Of a stretch of 64,000 nucleotides of DNA, positions 27,279-34,992 are shown one piece after another. Position 1 is the stretch's first letter. The number at the start of each line of letters is the position of its first letter. A program made the position numbers and the translations under genes. The notes below the pieces were generated by a model, which searched no databases, was not told the DNA's origin, and saw only the letters and a program-made list of their open reading frames with translations. This DNA is from Winogradskyella helgolandensis (GTDB taxonomy: Bacteria > Bacteroidota > Bacteroidia > Flavobacteriales > Flavobacteriaceae). Where the stretch lies: contig NZ_JABFHO010000001.1 in the NCBI RefSeq assembly GCF_013404085.1, positions 3,547,501 through 3,611,500 on the forward strand, read 5' to 3'.

Positions 27279-27725
27279 ATGCAAATCGCTTTTTGGATTT
27301 TAATATTTCTTGCCACATTCTTCATTATGGAATTTAATGCGTGGTTTACACACAAGTATATTATGCATGGTTTTTTATGGAATTTACATAAAGATCATCA
27401 TCATAAAGATCACGATAGTTGGTTTGAACGCAATGATGCCTTTTTCATATTCTATGCCTTAGTTAGTATAACATGCTTTTACCTTTGGAGTTATGAAAAC
27501 GTTTGGTATACGCTTCCTATTGGTTTAGGCATTTTGGCTTATGGTGTAGCTTATTTTGTTGTTCATGATATCTTTATTCATCAACGCTTCAAATGGTTAC
27601 GGAATGTTGACAATAAATACGCCAGAGGTTTAAGACGCGCTCATAAAATTCATCATAAACATTTAGGAAAGCACAAAGGAGAAAACTTCGGAATGCTCAT
27701 AGTACCTTTTAAATATTTCAAGTAG
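27279..27725 (+). CDS. crtZ: Beta-carotene hydroxylase (CrtZ, fatty-acid-hydroxylase superfamily)
   Basis: A 148-residue di-iron membrane hydroxylase that adds 3-OH groups to beta-carotene rings, giving zeaxanthin. The His clusters are HKYIMHG, HKDHHHKDH, HDIFIHQR and HKIHHKH, among hydrophobic segments. It closes the CarH-type/crtI/crtB/crtZ operon, so with crtY at 44333 the set is sufficient for zeaxanthin, a common yellow flavobacterial pigment. The stop is 1 nt from the convergent thioredoxin-like gene. Confidence 0.93.
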   Translation: MQIAFWILIFLATFFIMEFNAWFTHKYIMHGFLWNLHKDHHHKDHDSWFERNDAFFIFYALVSITCFYLWSYENVWYTLPIGLGILAYGVAYFVVHDIFIHQRFKWLRNVDNKYARGLRRAHKIHHKHLGKHKGENFGMLIVPFKYFK

Positions 27726-27726
27726 A

Positions 27727-28317
27727 TTATTCAGAAAGCAAAGCATCTAATTGACTTCTCACTTTAGCACTATTCCAATCTACAGCTCCAGATTCATCAA
27801 CCACAATTTCACCCTTTTTATTAATTATAAACGTTCTTGGAATAGAGTGTACTGATAATTCTGATGGAGGTTGACTCAGAGGATTAAAAACTTCAAAATT
27901 AAATCCGTTTTTAGTTTTAAACTGTTCTACTTTTTCAAAATCATCATTGGTTACAAATAAAAACACAACTTCATCTCCATAATCAGTATATAATTCTTGA
28001 AGACTTGGCATTTCTGCAATACATGGTGGGCACCATGTAGCCCAAAAATTTATTAATACGACTTTACCTTTTATAGCGTTAAAATCTAACCGTTCACCTT
28101 TATCAGATACTAGATTCCAATTCAGGTTGCTAACCGTTTTTCGTTCTACCTTATCTATAAGTGTTGATGTATTAATGTAACTAAAACCTTTATGAAACAA
28201 GACCTGAATTGGCTCTCTGGTTTGCGGAATCACAAACAAAATAATCATCAAAATAGCTAAAACATTATAGATTCTATTTTTAGTCGTTTTATCTTTGGTC
28301 GTTTTATCTTTAGTCAT
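27727..28317 (-). CDS. TlpA/ResA-like thiol-disulfide oxidoreductase, membrane-anchored
   Basis: A 196-residue protein: a short Lys/Thr-rich N-terminus, one membrane anchor (IYNVLAILMIILFVI) and a periplasmic thioredoxin fold with WCPPC in WATWCPPCIAEMP. The cis-Pro loop is SIPRTFIINKKG. It probably reduces or isomerises disulfides, as ResA/TlpA do. I chose ATG 28317 over a GTG at 28362. The first codons contain a 15-bp unit repeated about three times (TKDKT TKDKT TKNR). Confidence 0.88.
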   Translation of the reverse strand: MTKDKTTKDKTTKNRIYNVLAILMIILFVIPQTREPIQVLFHKGFSYINTSTLIDKVERKTVSNLNWNLVSDKGERLDFNAIKGKVVLINFWATWCPPCIAEMPSLQELYTDYGDEVVFLFVTNDDFEKVEQFKTKNGFNFEVFNPLSQPPSELSVHSIPRTFIINKKGEIVVDESGAVDWNSAKVRSQLDALLSE

Positions 28318-28390
28318 AACATAATCAAATTGAAGAAGCGCAACACCAAAAATAGGTATCACGCTTCAAATCTAACAATTTAAATTTGCT

Positions 28391-29269
28391 TTAATTTCGT
28401 GTTACAGAACCTGAAATAATTGCAGTTGGGCCTACTCCCATCGAAATAGTCGTATGAACCGCAGCATCACTAGGTACATCATGTGCCAATGGCTTTAAAG
28501 TAAAAGGTGTTGGACTATTATCTGGACTCGGTTCAACTGATATTACAATGGTAGCTCCTCTCAAATCCGTTGGAAATGTTAGTCCTACTGGTGCATTTTG
28601 CAAAAAATCTTCACCAGGGAAATCTGGTCCATTTCCAGCATCACCTTTAAAAACTGAAGTCGTTGCATTATCGTCTGCTAATGTTGCGTCGGTAAATGTC
28701 CCTGTACTAATTGGTGTACCATCTAATACAGCCCAACCTTCATATTTCCATCCTTCTGTTAATGTTGGCAAGTCTAAACCTGCAACAGCACTTCCACTAG
28801 AATTATCTAAAAACCAAACTCCACTTTCTTCATTAGTATCATCTGCATCTGTTGGTGTTGCTAAAATATAATTACCTGTAGCAGCGCTAAAATCTGCAAC
28901 TATACCGTTAGAATCTACACTAGCCAAAGCACCTGAAAAATCGCCTGCTAAAATTTTTGTTGCTGCCGGTGAAAGATCAGAATCCACTGCTGGCTCAATA
29001 GACAATACAAACGTTGTTGCTATATCTAATTCTTCTGAATTTACACTAAATGTCTGTGGAAAATCTACACTACTAAAGGTCCCTGTAGATACGGGAGATC
29101 CGTCTACTATAATCCATCCTTCATAAACAAAATCATCGCCTAATGCTTCTAAACCATCAAGATTAAGTGTTAAATTAGAATTTACAGAACTGTTGTTGTC
29201 GTCATCATTACTACACGAATTGGCAAAAATACCTAATGCCAATACCGCTAAAATCATTGTTTTCTTCAT
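28391..29269 (-). CDS. Lipoprotein with two RskA-like (anti-sigma-type) repeats
   Basis: A 292-residue exported lipoprotein (lipobox GIFANSC, then an Asp/Asn run). It contains two related halves: GLEALGDDFVYEGWIIVDGS with PVSTGTFSS, and LPTLTEGWKYEGWAVLDGT with PISTGTFTD. Each is followed by a beta-rich stretch with ISVEPxxD(N/S)xP or LSIEPAVDSD. The pattern recalls the extracytoplasmic domain of RskA-type anti-sigma factors, but there is no cytoplasmic sigma-binding part. It is likely an internal duplication of a surface-exposed domain. Function unknown. Confidence 0.7.
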   Translation of the reverse strand: MKKTMILAVLALGIFANSCSNDDDNNSSVNSNLTLNLDGLEALGDDFVYEGWIIVDGSPVSTGTFSSVDFPQTFSVNSEELDIATTFVLSIEPAVDSDLSPAATKILAGDFSGALASVDSNGIVADFSAATGNYILATPTDADDTNEESGVWFLDNSSGSAVAGLDLPTLTEGWKYEGWAVLDGTPISTGTFTDATLADDNATTSVFKGDAGNGPDFPGEDFLQNAPVGLTFPTDLRGATIVISVEPSPDNSPTPFTLKPLAHDVPSDAAVHTTISMGVGPTAIISGSVTRN

Positions 29270-29339
29270 AGCTTTTTTTTTTAAAATTATATTTCAAAAT
29301 TAAAGCCATAAAGTCTAACGAAATGTTAGATAGCTAACA

Positions 29340-30011
29340 CTATGCTGATTTTTTTAAGATTCTTATTTCTTTTCTGTTAAAATCTAAGTAATTTTCCTCT
29401 TTAAGTTCATTCAAAAGGATATTAATTGTTGGTCTCGAGGTCCCAATTAACGATGCTATATCTTTTTGAGTGTAGGGATGCTTAATAACATGATCTCCTG
29501 TTTTGTCACAGTCGTAGCCAAAATCAATACAAAGCTCATCTATAAATTCAATTAAGCGTGTTTTAGTATCCTTAAATAATAACATTTGTAACCGACGTTC
29601 TAATTTTTTAAATTTTAAACCAATAAACTTATAGATCTTAAAACTAAAATTTTGATTGTCTCGCATTAAATCATGCATGGTATCAACACTGATAGGACAT
29701 ATAGACGTTTCATTATCTATGGACTGCGCAAATTCATCCCGCTTTTCATCTCCTAAAATAGCTTTTTCACCAAATAATTCACCCTTAGTAAGAATTGCTT
29801 TTACAATCTCATTTCCATCTTCACTGTAATAGCCAATTTTAACTTTTCCATGCGCTATCAAATACACTTTATTGGCTGCATCTGCTTGAATATAGATGTA
29901 GTCTTTCTTTTTATAAGAACAAAAATTATGTTCATTAGCGTAAATTTTGACTTTGTGAGGACAGAGCACCTTGAACAGGTTAACATTGTCAAAGAACCAC
30001 AGTGACTGCAT
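29340..30011 (-). CDS. Crp/Fnr-family transcription regulator
   Basis: A 223-residue regulator with an N-terminal cyclic-nucleotide-binding-like beta-roll (YLIAHGKVKIGYYSEDGNE, GELFGEKAILGD), a dimer helix and a C-terminal winged helix-turn-helix (YTQKDIASLIGTSRPTINIL). The N-terminus has scattered Cys (C17, C32) but not the FNR four-Cys cluster. Effector and targets unknown. It lies between two exported-protein genes on the same strand. Confidence 0.9.
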   Translation of the reverse strand: MQSLWFFDNVNLFKVLCPHKVKIYANEHNFCSYKKKDYIYIQADAANKVYLIAHGKVKIGYYSEDGNEIVKAILTKGELFGEKAILGDEKRDEFAQSIDNETSICPISVDTMHDLMRDNQNFSFKIYKFIGLKFKKLERRLQMLLFKDTKTRLIEFIDELCIDFGYDCDKTGDHVIKHPYTQKDIASLIGTSRPTINILLNELKEENYLDFNRKEIRILKKSA

Positions 30012-30067
30012 TTGAGGACGTATTTGTTAGATAGTTTAATTGTCGAGATAAAACAGGCATCCTAACA

Positions 30068-30108
30068 TAATAAAGCCCTTGATCTCTCAAAGGCTCTACT
30101 TTTTTTTA
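30068..30108. terminator. Intrinsic terminator, bidirectional shape
   Basis: Stem AGCCCTTGA (30074-30082) / TCAAAGGCT (30087-30095), one G-U pair, with T8 on the plus side and an AT-rich tail on the minus side. It most likely ends the minus-strand T9SS gene just upstream. Confidence 0.6.
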
Positions 30109-30123
30109 TAAAAATGTCAGAGA

Positions 30124-32388
30124 TTACTCCTTAATAATCTTTTTTGATTTAAATTGACCTTTATCATCTTTAATTTTTACAAAATAAACACCATTTTCTA
30201 AGGAAGATAGATTAAGTTCTAGTGTTGAAACGTGTTGTTTATTTAACGTTAATACCATTTTACCTAGAATATCTAAAACAGTAATTTCAATACTAGATTG
30301 TTCTGAACCAAAACTTAAACTCACCACATCTTTTGAAGGATTTGGAAATAATACATATGGAGTATTCATACTATTTTCAGGTACGCTTAGAGGTGCTACA
30401 AATTCAGTATTAAACGTATTGGTAATTACAGGTTCATTAAAATCAAATGTAATACCTGCTGTATTTGGTACAATATCACCTATTTCGTAGCCTGCTAATG
30501 GTTTTATTTTATAATAGACAAATCCATGACTATTAGGTTCATCTGTAGTTTCATCTGCTAGATTTATATTATAGAAATTCCATGTTAAATTATCAAAATC
30601 GCGCTCAATGCCATACGAATGACTTGCTCTTAACATTTGGAAGGTTGTTTTATCTAACTTAAGATCTAAAGTATTTTCTATGGTTACGTTTATTGCACTA
30701 GCAGTACCTACATTTTGAAATCTAATAGTGTAATACAAATAATCGTCTTCCGTGAAACTAACGTGTTCAATTTCTGGTCCATGAGATTCATTAATATCAT
30801 TAGGATCATAAGAACCAATAATAATCTCTGATAGACTAGAGGTATTATTTTCAGCGACCACATCACTTGTCGCTGTTGTATATTCTGCAACATTAGTAAT
30901 CATATCTCCTAAATTCGCAGAAGTGGAGACCAGTAAGTCAATGTAAATTGATTCACTTTCTCCTGGCCCTAAATCGACAAAATCTAAAGTAAATCCAGTT
31001 GTAGTTGGTGTAATGGTATTGCCTGCACTCAATCCTGTGGCTCCTGAATATGCCGCAATAGCATCATTAGCAAATGTTACACTACCAGAACTTACCGTTG
31101 ACGCTCCATTATTTTTTACAATTAGCATATTTCTATATGTAAATCCAGGTCTAGGAGCTGACCAATAGGATAGCAAATTCACTGAAATATCATCGCAAGT
31201 ATCCTGTACCATTAAATTCAACTGTGAAATTTGGACACATTCTGAATTTACACTGCTCTCAACTCTTACAAAGATGGCCTCATTACTCCCTATATAATTA
31301 TTAGGAGATGAAATGGGATTGGTATTAGCATCCGCATCAACTAAAGTATTATAATAGCTTATATTATACTGATATGTACTTAAGCCAGACAATACTAAAG
31401 TATTTCTACTCGTTAAATCGAATGCACCAATACCATCAGTATCAGAACCACTTGTAGTATCACAAACTATATAATCTAACTCTGTATTTGGAGTTGGTTC
31501 AGAAATTGATAATAATTGAAATTGGGTAATGCTTATATATGGATCGCAATTAAAATTAGTGTTATTTGGATCATATACCCTTGCATAAATAGTTTGATTT
31601 GGCGACAATGCCGTATAATTAGAAACATTCGTAATTGGATTATTTAGATTACTAGCATCATTATAGCTAACAAAATAATTAACCACTGCTAATTGTTGTC
31701 CTCCAATAATTTGAGCATCATTTGTAGTTAAATCAAATACGTTGTCCGTGTCATCAATGGAACAATCTCCCATATTCGGAACCCAATAGGCATATATACT
31801 ATTCACGTAAATATCTAAAGGTATTATATCTACACACTCCCCATCATTAACCTCAATTCGAAGATAAAGATTATATAAATCATAGGAATAAAAGCTATCA
31901 GCACTTAAGTCATTACCTTCTATGGCGTCAATCTCATCTTGATAATAACTAAAGGTTATGTTAGATGTATATAGCAACTCGTAATAGTTTTGCAAGTCTT
32001 CTATCCAAAAGAAATCACAATCAACAATTAGATATGTGTTTACTGAATTACTTATTGAAATTTTAGTTTGATCTACATGTACACTTCCATCAGACAGTGT
32101 TGCTAATACTTTATAGTATCCATATTCAGTACCACCACCTGTTAATGTTAATATTGGGTTAGTTGCACCTGTTATTTCATTACTTGGTATCGTGGGAACA
32201 TTCAATGAAATGGAATAATACCATTGATAAGTAATATTTGTATCGGTTGTGTTTATTACAGAACCATCAAGTTCAATAATCCCATTGTCACATAAATATA
32301 AACTAGATGGTAATTCAATGGTTTGTGCCAAAATCTCATTGGTTTGCAACAACAAGATGACACTTAAAAAGAGTAGTGTTTTCTTCAT
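30124..32388 (-). CDS. T9SS-secreted multi-domain surface protein with C-terminal sorting domain
   Basis: A 754-residue exported protein. It has a signal peptide (MKKTLLFLSVILLLQTNEIL-AQ), Ig/PKD-like and CUB-like beta repeats in the first 400 residues (recurring CDxxxFDLTxxN pattern), and a conserved DUF11-like repeat block (about residues 400-660: NTAGITFDFNEPVITNT). The type IX sorting domain is at the end (FPNPSKDVVSLSF, ENGVYFVKIKDDKGQFKSKKIIKE split around residues 670-754). It is probably moved across the outer membrane and attached to the surface, perhaps as an adhesin. No enzyme domain is seen. Confidence 0.85.
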   Translation of the reverse strand: MKKTLLFLSVILLLQTNEILAQTIELPSSLYLCDNGIIELDGSVINTTDTNITYQWYYSISLNVPTIPSNEITGATNPILTLTGGGTEYGYYKVLATLSDGSVHVDQTKISISNSVNTYLIVDCDFFWIEDLQNYYELLYTSNITFSYYQDEIDAIEGNDLSADSFYSYDLYNLYLRIEVNDGECVDIIPLDIYVNSIYAYWVPNMGDCSIDDTDNVFDLTTNDAQIIGGQQLAVVNYFVSYNDASNLNNPITNVSNYTALSPNQTIYARVYDPNNTNFNCDPYISITQFQLLSISEPTPNTELDYIVCDTTSGSDTDGIGAFDLTSRNTLVLSGLSTYQYNISYYNTLVDADANTNPISSPNNYIGSNEAIFVRVESSVNSECVQISQLNLMVQDTCDDISVNLLSYWSAPRPGFTYRNMLIVKNNGASTVSSGSVTFANDAIAAYSGATGLSAGNTITPTTTGFTLDFVDLGPGESESIYIDLLVSTSANLGDMITNVAEYTTATSDVVAENNTSSLSEIIIGSYDPNDINESHGPEIEHVSFTEDDYLYYTIRFQNVGTASAINVTIENTLDLKLDKTTFQMLRASHSYGIERDFDNLTWNFYNINLADETTDEPNSHGFVYYKIKPLAGYEIGDIVPNTAGITFDFNEPVITNTFNTEFVAPLSVPENSMNTPYVLFPNPSKDVVSLSFGSEQSSIEITVLDILGKMVLTLNKQHVSTLELNLSSLENGVYFVKIKDDKGQFKSKKIIKE

Positions 32389-32454
32389 ATAATTTTATTT
32401 AAAAACGAATATACTCTTTTTAATTTAGGATTAATCCTTTATTAATTCGCATAA

Positions 32455-32485
32455 AAAAATCCGTTAGAAACTCTAACGGATTTTT
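32455..32485 (-). terminator. Intrinsic terminator after the mitochondrial-type aconitase gene
   Basis: A perfect 13-bp stem, AAAAATCCGTTAG (32455-32467) / CTAACGGATTTTT (32473-32485), about 20 nt after the stop. The U-run on the minus strand continues into the loop-distal A-run. Confidence 0.88.
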
Positions 32486-32504
32486 ATTAATTATAATTTA
32501 ACAA

Positions 32505-34775
32505 CTAAGCGTTGTTCTCTTTTTTAATTAAGTTTAAAGCAGAACCTTCATTATACCATTTAATTTGCGCTTCATTATAAGTATGATTTAAAGCGATAAC
32601 ATCTTTACTTCCATCTGCATGAACAGCCTCAAGATGTAATTGTTTATCTGGTGCGAATTCATTTAAATCTGTAAAGTTGAAGGTATCATCTTCTTGGATT
32701 AAATCGTAATCGGATTCATTATCAAAGGTTAAACCTAACATTCCTTGTTTCTTAAGATTTGTTTCGTGAATACGAGCAAAAGATTTTACAATTACAGCTG
32801 CAACACCTAATTGTCTTGGTTGCATCGCTGCATGTTCTCTAGAAGAGCCTTCACCATAATTATGATCACCAACAACGATTGATTTTACTCCAGCCGCTTT
32901 ATAAGCTCTTGCTGTATCTGGCACTCCTCCAAATTCTCCAGTTAATTGATTTTTAACAAAATTAGTTTTCTTTCCAAATGCATTTACCGCACCAATCAAT
33001 GTGTTGTTAGCAATATTATCTAAATGGCCTCTAAAACGTAACCACGGTCCAGCCATAGAAATATGATCTGTTGTGCATTTTCCGAAAGCTTTAATTAATA
33101 ATTTTGCTCCAGTAATTGAATTACCTAAAGGTGTAAATGGCTCTAATAATTGCAAACGCTCAGATTCTGGGTTCACAATAATTTTTACTTTACTACCATC
33201 TTCTTCGGGTGCTAAATATCCATTTTCTTTAACTTCAAAACCTTTTGGAGGTAATTCCCATCCTGTTGGCTCATCAAACATCACTTCCTCACCATTTTCA
33301 TTGATAAGTTTATCTGTCATTGGATTAAAGTCTAAACGACCAGCAATAGCAATCGCTGCAGTTAATTCTGGCGATGCTACAAAAGCATGCGTATTTGGAT
33401 TCCCATCGGCACGCTTAGCAAAGTTTCTATTAAAAGAATGGACGATACTATTCTTAGGTGCATTTTTAGGGTCACTATATCTTGCCCATTGCCCAATACA
33501 AGGACCACAAGCATTTGTAAATATTTTAGCGTCTAATTTTTCAAATATCCCAAGGATGCCATCGCGGTCTGCGGTAAATCTTACTTGTTCAGAACCTGGA
33601 TTAATTCCTAATTCTGATTTCATTTTTAAGCCTTTATCTAAGGCTTGTTGTGCTATGGATGATGCTCTAGATAAATCTTCATAAGATGAATTGGTACAAG
33701 AACCAATTAGTCCCCATTCTACCTGCATTGGCCAATCGTTAGCTTTTGCCTTTTCAGTCATGTCGCGACCAACTTCCGTTGATAAATCTGGAGTAAAAGG
33801 GCCGTTTAACAAAGGACCTAATTCAGACAAATTAATTTCTATAACTTGATCAAAATATTGCTCTGGATTTTCATATACTTCTGCATCACCGGTTAAATAT
33901 GGTCTAATTTCATTCGCTGCATCTGCCACATCTGCTCTATCCGTAGCACGTAAATAACGCTCCATAGAATCATCATAACCAAACGTAGACGTTGTAGCAC
34001 CAATTTCAGCTCCCATGTTACAGATTGTTCCTTTACCTGTACACGACATAGACGTTGCGCCTGGACCAAAATATTCTACAATAGCACCTGTTCCTCCTTT
34101 TACAGTAAGAATTTCAGCTACTTTTAAAATAACATCTTTAGGTGCTGTCCAACCCGAAAGTGTTCCTGTTAACCTCACACCAATTAATTTAGGGAATTTA
34201 AGTTCCCAAGCCATTCCTGCCATAACATCAACAGCATCAGCACCACCTACTCCAATGGCAACCATTCCTAATCCACCTGCATTTACGGTATGTGAATCTG
34301 TACCTATCATCATTCCACCTGGGAATGCATAATTTTCTAATACCACTTGGTGAATAATTCCAGCTCCTGGTTTCCAAAATCCAATACCATATTTATTAGA
34401 TACTGACTCTAAGAAATTAAAGACCTCACTACTAGTGTTATTTGCATTTTTTAAATCCGTTGCAGCACCATCTTTTGCTTGTATTAAGTGATCACAATGG
34501 GTCGTTGTAGGAACAGCAACTTTATTTTTTCCTGCTTGCATAAACTGCAATAAAGCCATTTGCGCTGTGGCATCTTGCAAGGCTATACGGTCTGGAGCAA
34601 AATCTACATAATCTTTTCCTCTAGTAAATGCTTTGCTAGGTTTGCCATCCCACAAATGTGAGTACAGAATTTTTTCTGAAAGTGTCAAAGGCTTACCAAC
34701 AATCGCCTTGGCAGCATCAACGTGCTCTGTCATGTTAGCATAAACCTTTTTAATCATATCAATATCAAATGCCAT
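32505..34775 (-). CDS. Aconitate hydratase, mitochondrial type
   Basis: A 756-residue aconitase that interconverts citrate and isocitrate in the TCA cycle. It has the order and length of the mitochondrial-type enzyme: [31 protein letters not shown], the first cluster Cys in [13 protein letters not shown], the second and third in [11 protein letters not shown], and the swivelling domain with [19 protein letters not shown]. The 4Fe-4S ligands are all present. A second aconitase (AcnB) lies 217 nt upstream, with its own terminator between, so they are separate units. Confidence 0.95.
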   Translation of the reverse strand: MAFDIDMIKKVYANMTEHVDAAKAIVGKPLTLSEKILYSHLWDGKPSKAFTRGKDYVDFAPDRIALQDATAQMALLQFMQAGKNKVAVPTTTHCDHLIQAKDGAATDLKNANNTSSEVFNFLESVSNKYGIGFWKPGAGIIHQVVLENYAFPGGMMIGTDSHTVNAGGLGMVAIGVGGADAVDVMAGMAWELKFPKLIGVRLTGTLSGWTAPKDVILKVAEILTVKGGTGAIVEYFGPGATSMSCTGKGTICNMGAEIGATTSTFGYDDSMERYLRATDRADVADAANEIRPYLTGDAEVYENPEQYFDQVIEINLSELGPLLNGPFTPDLSTEVGRDMTEKAKANDWPMQVEWGLIGSCTNSSYEDLSRASSIAQQALDKGLKMKSELGINPGSEQVRFTADRDGILGIFEKLDAKIFTNACGPCIGQWARYSDPKNAPKNSIVHSFNRNFAKRADGNPNTHAFVASPELTAAIAIAGRLDFNPMTDKLINENGEEVMFDEPTGWELPPKGFEVKENGYLAPEEDGSKVKIIVNPESERLQLLEPFTPLGNSITGAKLLIKAFGKCTTDHISMAGPWLRFRGHLDNIANNTLIGAVNAFGKKTNFVKNQLTGEFGGVPDTARAYKAAGVKSIVVGDHNYGEGSSREHAAMQPRQLGVAAVIVKSFARIHETNLKKQGMLGLTFDNESDYDLIQEDDTFNFTDLNEFAPDKQLHLEAVHADGSKDVIALNHTYNEAQIKWYNEGSALNLIKKENNA

Positions 34776-34938
34776 AGTATATCAGTTTTTAATTAATTCT
34801 ACTAATATACAAAATGCAATATGACTTTAAAAGCGTTCAATACATATAATAATTATAGTGGAATAACTATTCTCTATACTAGAATTTACCATAGATTGAA
34901 AACATTTGTTTCTAAAAAACGACCGTTATTATAGAAAC

Positions 34939-34973
34939 AGAAAAAGCCTGAATCTTAGATTCAGGCTTTTTCT
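34939..34973 (-). terminator. Intrinsic terminator after acnB
   Basis: A nearly perfect 17-bp palindrome (arms 34939-34955 and 34957-34973, core AGCCTGAATCT). It is located 20 nt after the acnB stop, T-rich on the exit side. Confidence 0.88.
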
Positions 34974-34992
34974 TATATAAATAAAACTTTAA

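Noticed and set aside
33073..33684. 203-codon plus-strand frame antisense to the mitochondrial-type aconitase
   Set aside because: A shadow of the conserved GC-richer coding region; no family pattern and no start context.
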